Source: Candidatus Stahliibacteriota bacterium (GTDB lineage: Bacteria; Hydrothermota; Tepidihabitantia; SM23-42). Taken from it: a DNA stretch of 6,862 nt. Position 1 is the stretch's first letter; every line of letters starts with the position of its first letter. The position numbers were made by a program, and so were the translations under genes. The DNA lies in the NCBI GenBank assembly GCA_030670605.1, contig DAOVBK010000085.1:1-6862 (forward strand), written 5' to 3'. Under the pieces are notes generated by a model, which worked only from the letters and a program-made list of their open reading frames with translations, had not been told where the DNA came from and searched no databases. Of this stretch, positions 6,248 through 6,862 are shown one piece after another.

Positions 6248-6664
6248 ATGGCAAATGCGAAACTGTGGGGACTGAAGAAATCACCGTGGGTCTTTCACGT
6301 TGCTGCGGCTTCCTGCAATAATTGCGATATCGAAATCCTCGATATACTGACACCACGCTGGGATGTTGAACGGTTTGGCATTGTCCTTGTGGGCTCGCCG
6401 CGGCATGCAGATGCGCTGCTCGTAACTGGTGTCCTCAACCGAAAGAATCTACCACGCGTCCTGCAGGTTTACGAACAGACACCGAAACCATGTTTGGTTA
6501 TTGGCGTGGGATCGTGCACCTGTCACACGCACATGTTCGAATCATCATACAATATTGTCGGTCCCTATGATAAGCATATTCCAGTGGATGTGTACATACC
6601 CGGGTGTCCGCCAAAGCCAGAGGCGATCATCATGGGTATTGTTAAGGCACTGAAGAGGTTATAA
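6248..6664 (+). CDS. hycG: NuoB/HycG-like small subunit carrying the proximal 4Fe-4S cluster
   Basis: The 138-residue protein is of the NADH-quinone oxidoreductase 20 kDa / group 4 hydrogenase small subunit family. It holds the 4Fe-4S cluster nearest the NiFe site. Landmarks are the CNNCDIEILDILTPRWDVERFGI stretch (from C23 and C26), SPRHADALLVTG (50-61), and DVYIPGCPPKPEAI (114-127) with C120. C90 is the expected fourth ligand. The loop around it reads GSCTCHTHM (88-96), where the family normally has G-x-C-x-x-x-G-G, so the glycine pair is missing and a second cysteine (C92) and two histidines are added. The protein is close to the minimal fold, lacking the long tail of E. coli HycG. A strong SD, AAGGAG (6236-6241), lies about six bases before the ATG. 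It follows the membrane subunit gene after an 11-base gap. Confidence 0.93.
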   Translation: MANAKLWGLKKSPWVFHVAAASCNNCDIEILDILTPRWDVERFGIVLVGSPRHADALLVTGVLNRKNLPRVLQVYEQTPKPCLVIGVGSCTCHTHMFESSYNIVGPYDKHIPVDVYIPGCPPKPEAIIMGIVKALKRL

Positions 6665-6666
6665 TA

Positions 6667-6862
6667 ATGAAGAAAGAGTTTTCAAAGGAAATTGTGGATG
6701 AAATTGCTGCAAAGTGTCCCGAAGCATCGGTGAAAATCCATGCCCCACGCCGGTTGTACATCAGAGTGCCGCGAGAGAAGGTCTATGATCTCGCCAAGTT
6801 CCTATATGAGCAAAAAGACTGCCGCCTGGCGGTTGCGACTGGTATTGATACCCGTGAGGGTG
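6667..6862 (+). CDS. NuoC/HycE-N-terminal-like hydrogenase subunit, 3' end cut by window
   Basis: An open frame of 65 codons runs to the right edge and begins two bases after the small subunit stop. An SD-like GAGG (6655-6658) is eight bases before the ATG. The visible part starts MKKEFSKEIVDEIAAKC and continues to APRRLYIRVPREKVYDLAKFL (about 27-47) and CRLAVATGIDTREG (52-65). This alternation, especially the R-x-x-x-x-V-P-x-x-x-x-x-x-A-x-x-L stretch followed by a GxD element, resembles the start of the complex I 30 kDa subunit (NuoC) and the N-terminal domain of HycE. Its place after NuoB agrees. It could be a stand-alone NuoC-like protein or a fusion to the NiFe large subunit. The window is too short to tell. 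Confidence 0.75.
   Translation, partial: MKKEFSKEIVDEIAAKCPEASVKIHAPRRLYIRVPREKVYDLAKFLYEQKDCRLAVATGIDTREG

Overview
The window looks like bacterial chromosome from an anaerobe that carries a multi-subunit, complex I-related [NiFe]-hydrogenase (group 4) operon. Three hexamer pairs of the sigma70 type and clear Shine-Dalgarno (SD) sequences inside the operon argue for a bacterium. I cannot assign a phylum from the sequence. There is no sign of phage, transposon, CRISPR, tRNA or rRNA.

Left part (1-828, minus strand): two genes that overlap by 4 bases. A small cupin protein (445-828) is followed by the first 149 codons of a TrmO/TsaA-family tRNA methyltransferase (1-448), which runs off the left edge.

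Middle (829-1040): a 212-base divergent intergenic region. It holds a minus-strand promoter for the cupin gene, a plus-strand promoter for the hydrogenase operon and, between them, two perfect inverted repeats whose arms interleave in an A-B-A'-B' order, which is a pseudoknot topology.

Right part (1041-6862, plus strand): eight genes packed head to tail with overlaps of 29, 13, 4, 16 and 4 bases, then gaps of 11 and 2 bases. In order they are a HycI-type hydrogenase maturation protease, a sulfhydrogenase beta-like (HydB) iron-sulfur protein, a sulfhydrogenase gamma-like (HydG) FAD/NAD(P)/2Fe-2S protein, a short molybdopterin-oxidoreductase-fold protein, a four-cluster HycB-like ferredoxin, a NuoH/HycD membrane subunit, a NuoB/HycG small subunit and the start of a NuoC/HycE-N-terminal-like subunit. 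The large NiFe subunit must lie beyond the right edge. The HycI-type protease predicts that it is a real Ni enzyme with a cleaved C-terminal tail.

Reading the set as one machine (inference): NAD(P)H would be oxidised or made by HydG-HydB, electrons would pass through the molybdopterin-fold protein and the polyferredoxin to the NuoB-like proximal cluster, and the NuoH-like subunit would couple this to ion movement. This resembles complex I with its NuoEF input module replaced by HydBG.

The most unusual points are: (1) three promoters with the same 16-base spacer, each placing the start codon 5-8 bases after the -10, which predicts leaderless mRNAs; one is a perfect TTGACA-16-TATAAT inside the end of the protease gene, just ahead of a HydB start that lacks an SD; (2) the interleaved inverted repeats between the divergent promoters; (3) the HydBG plus molybdopterin-fold plus group 4 combination; (4) an altered cysteine loop in the small subunit.
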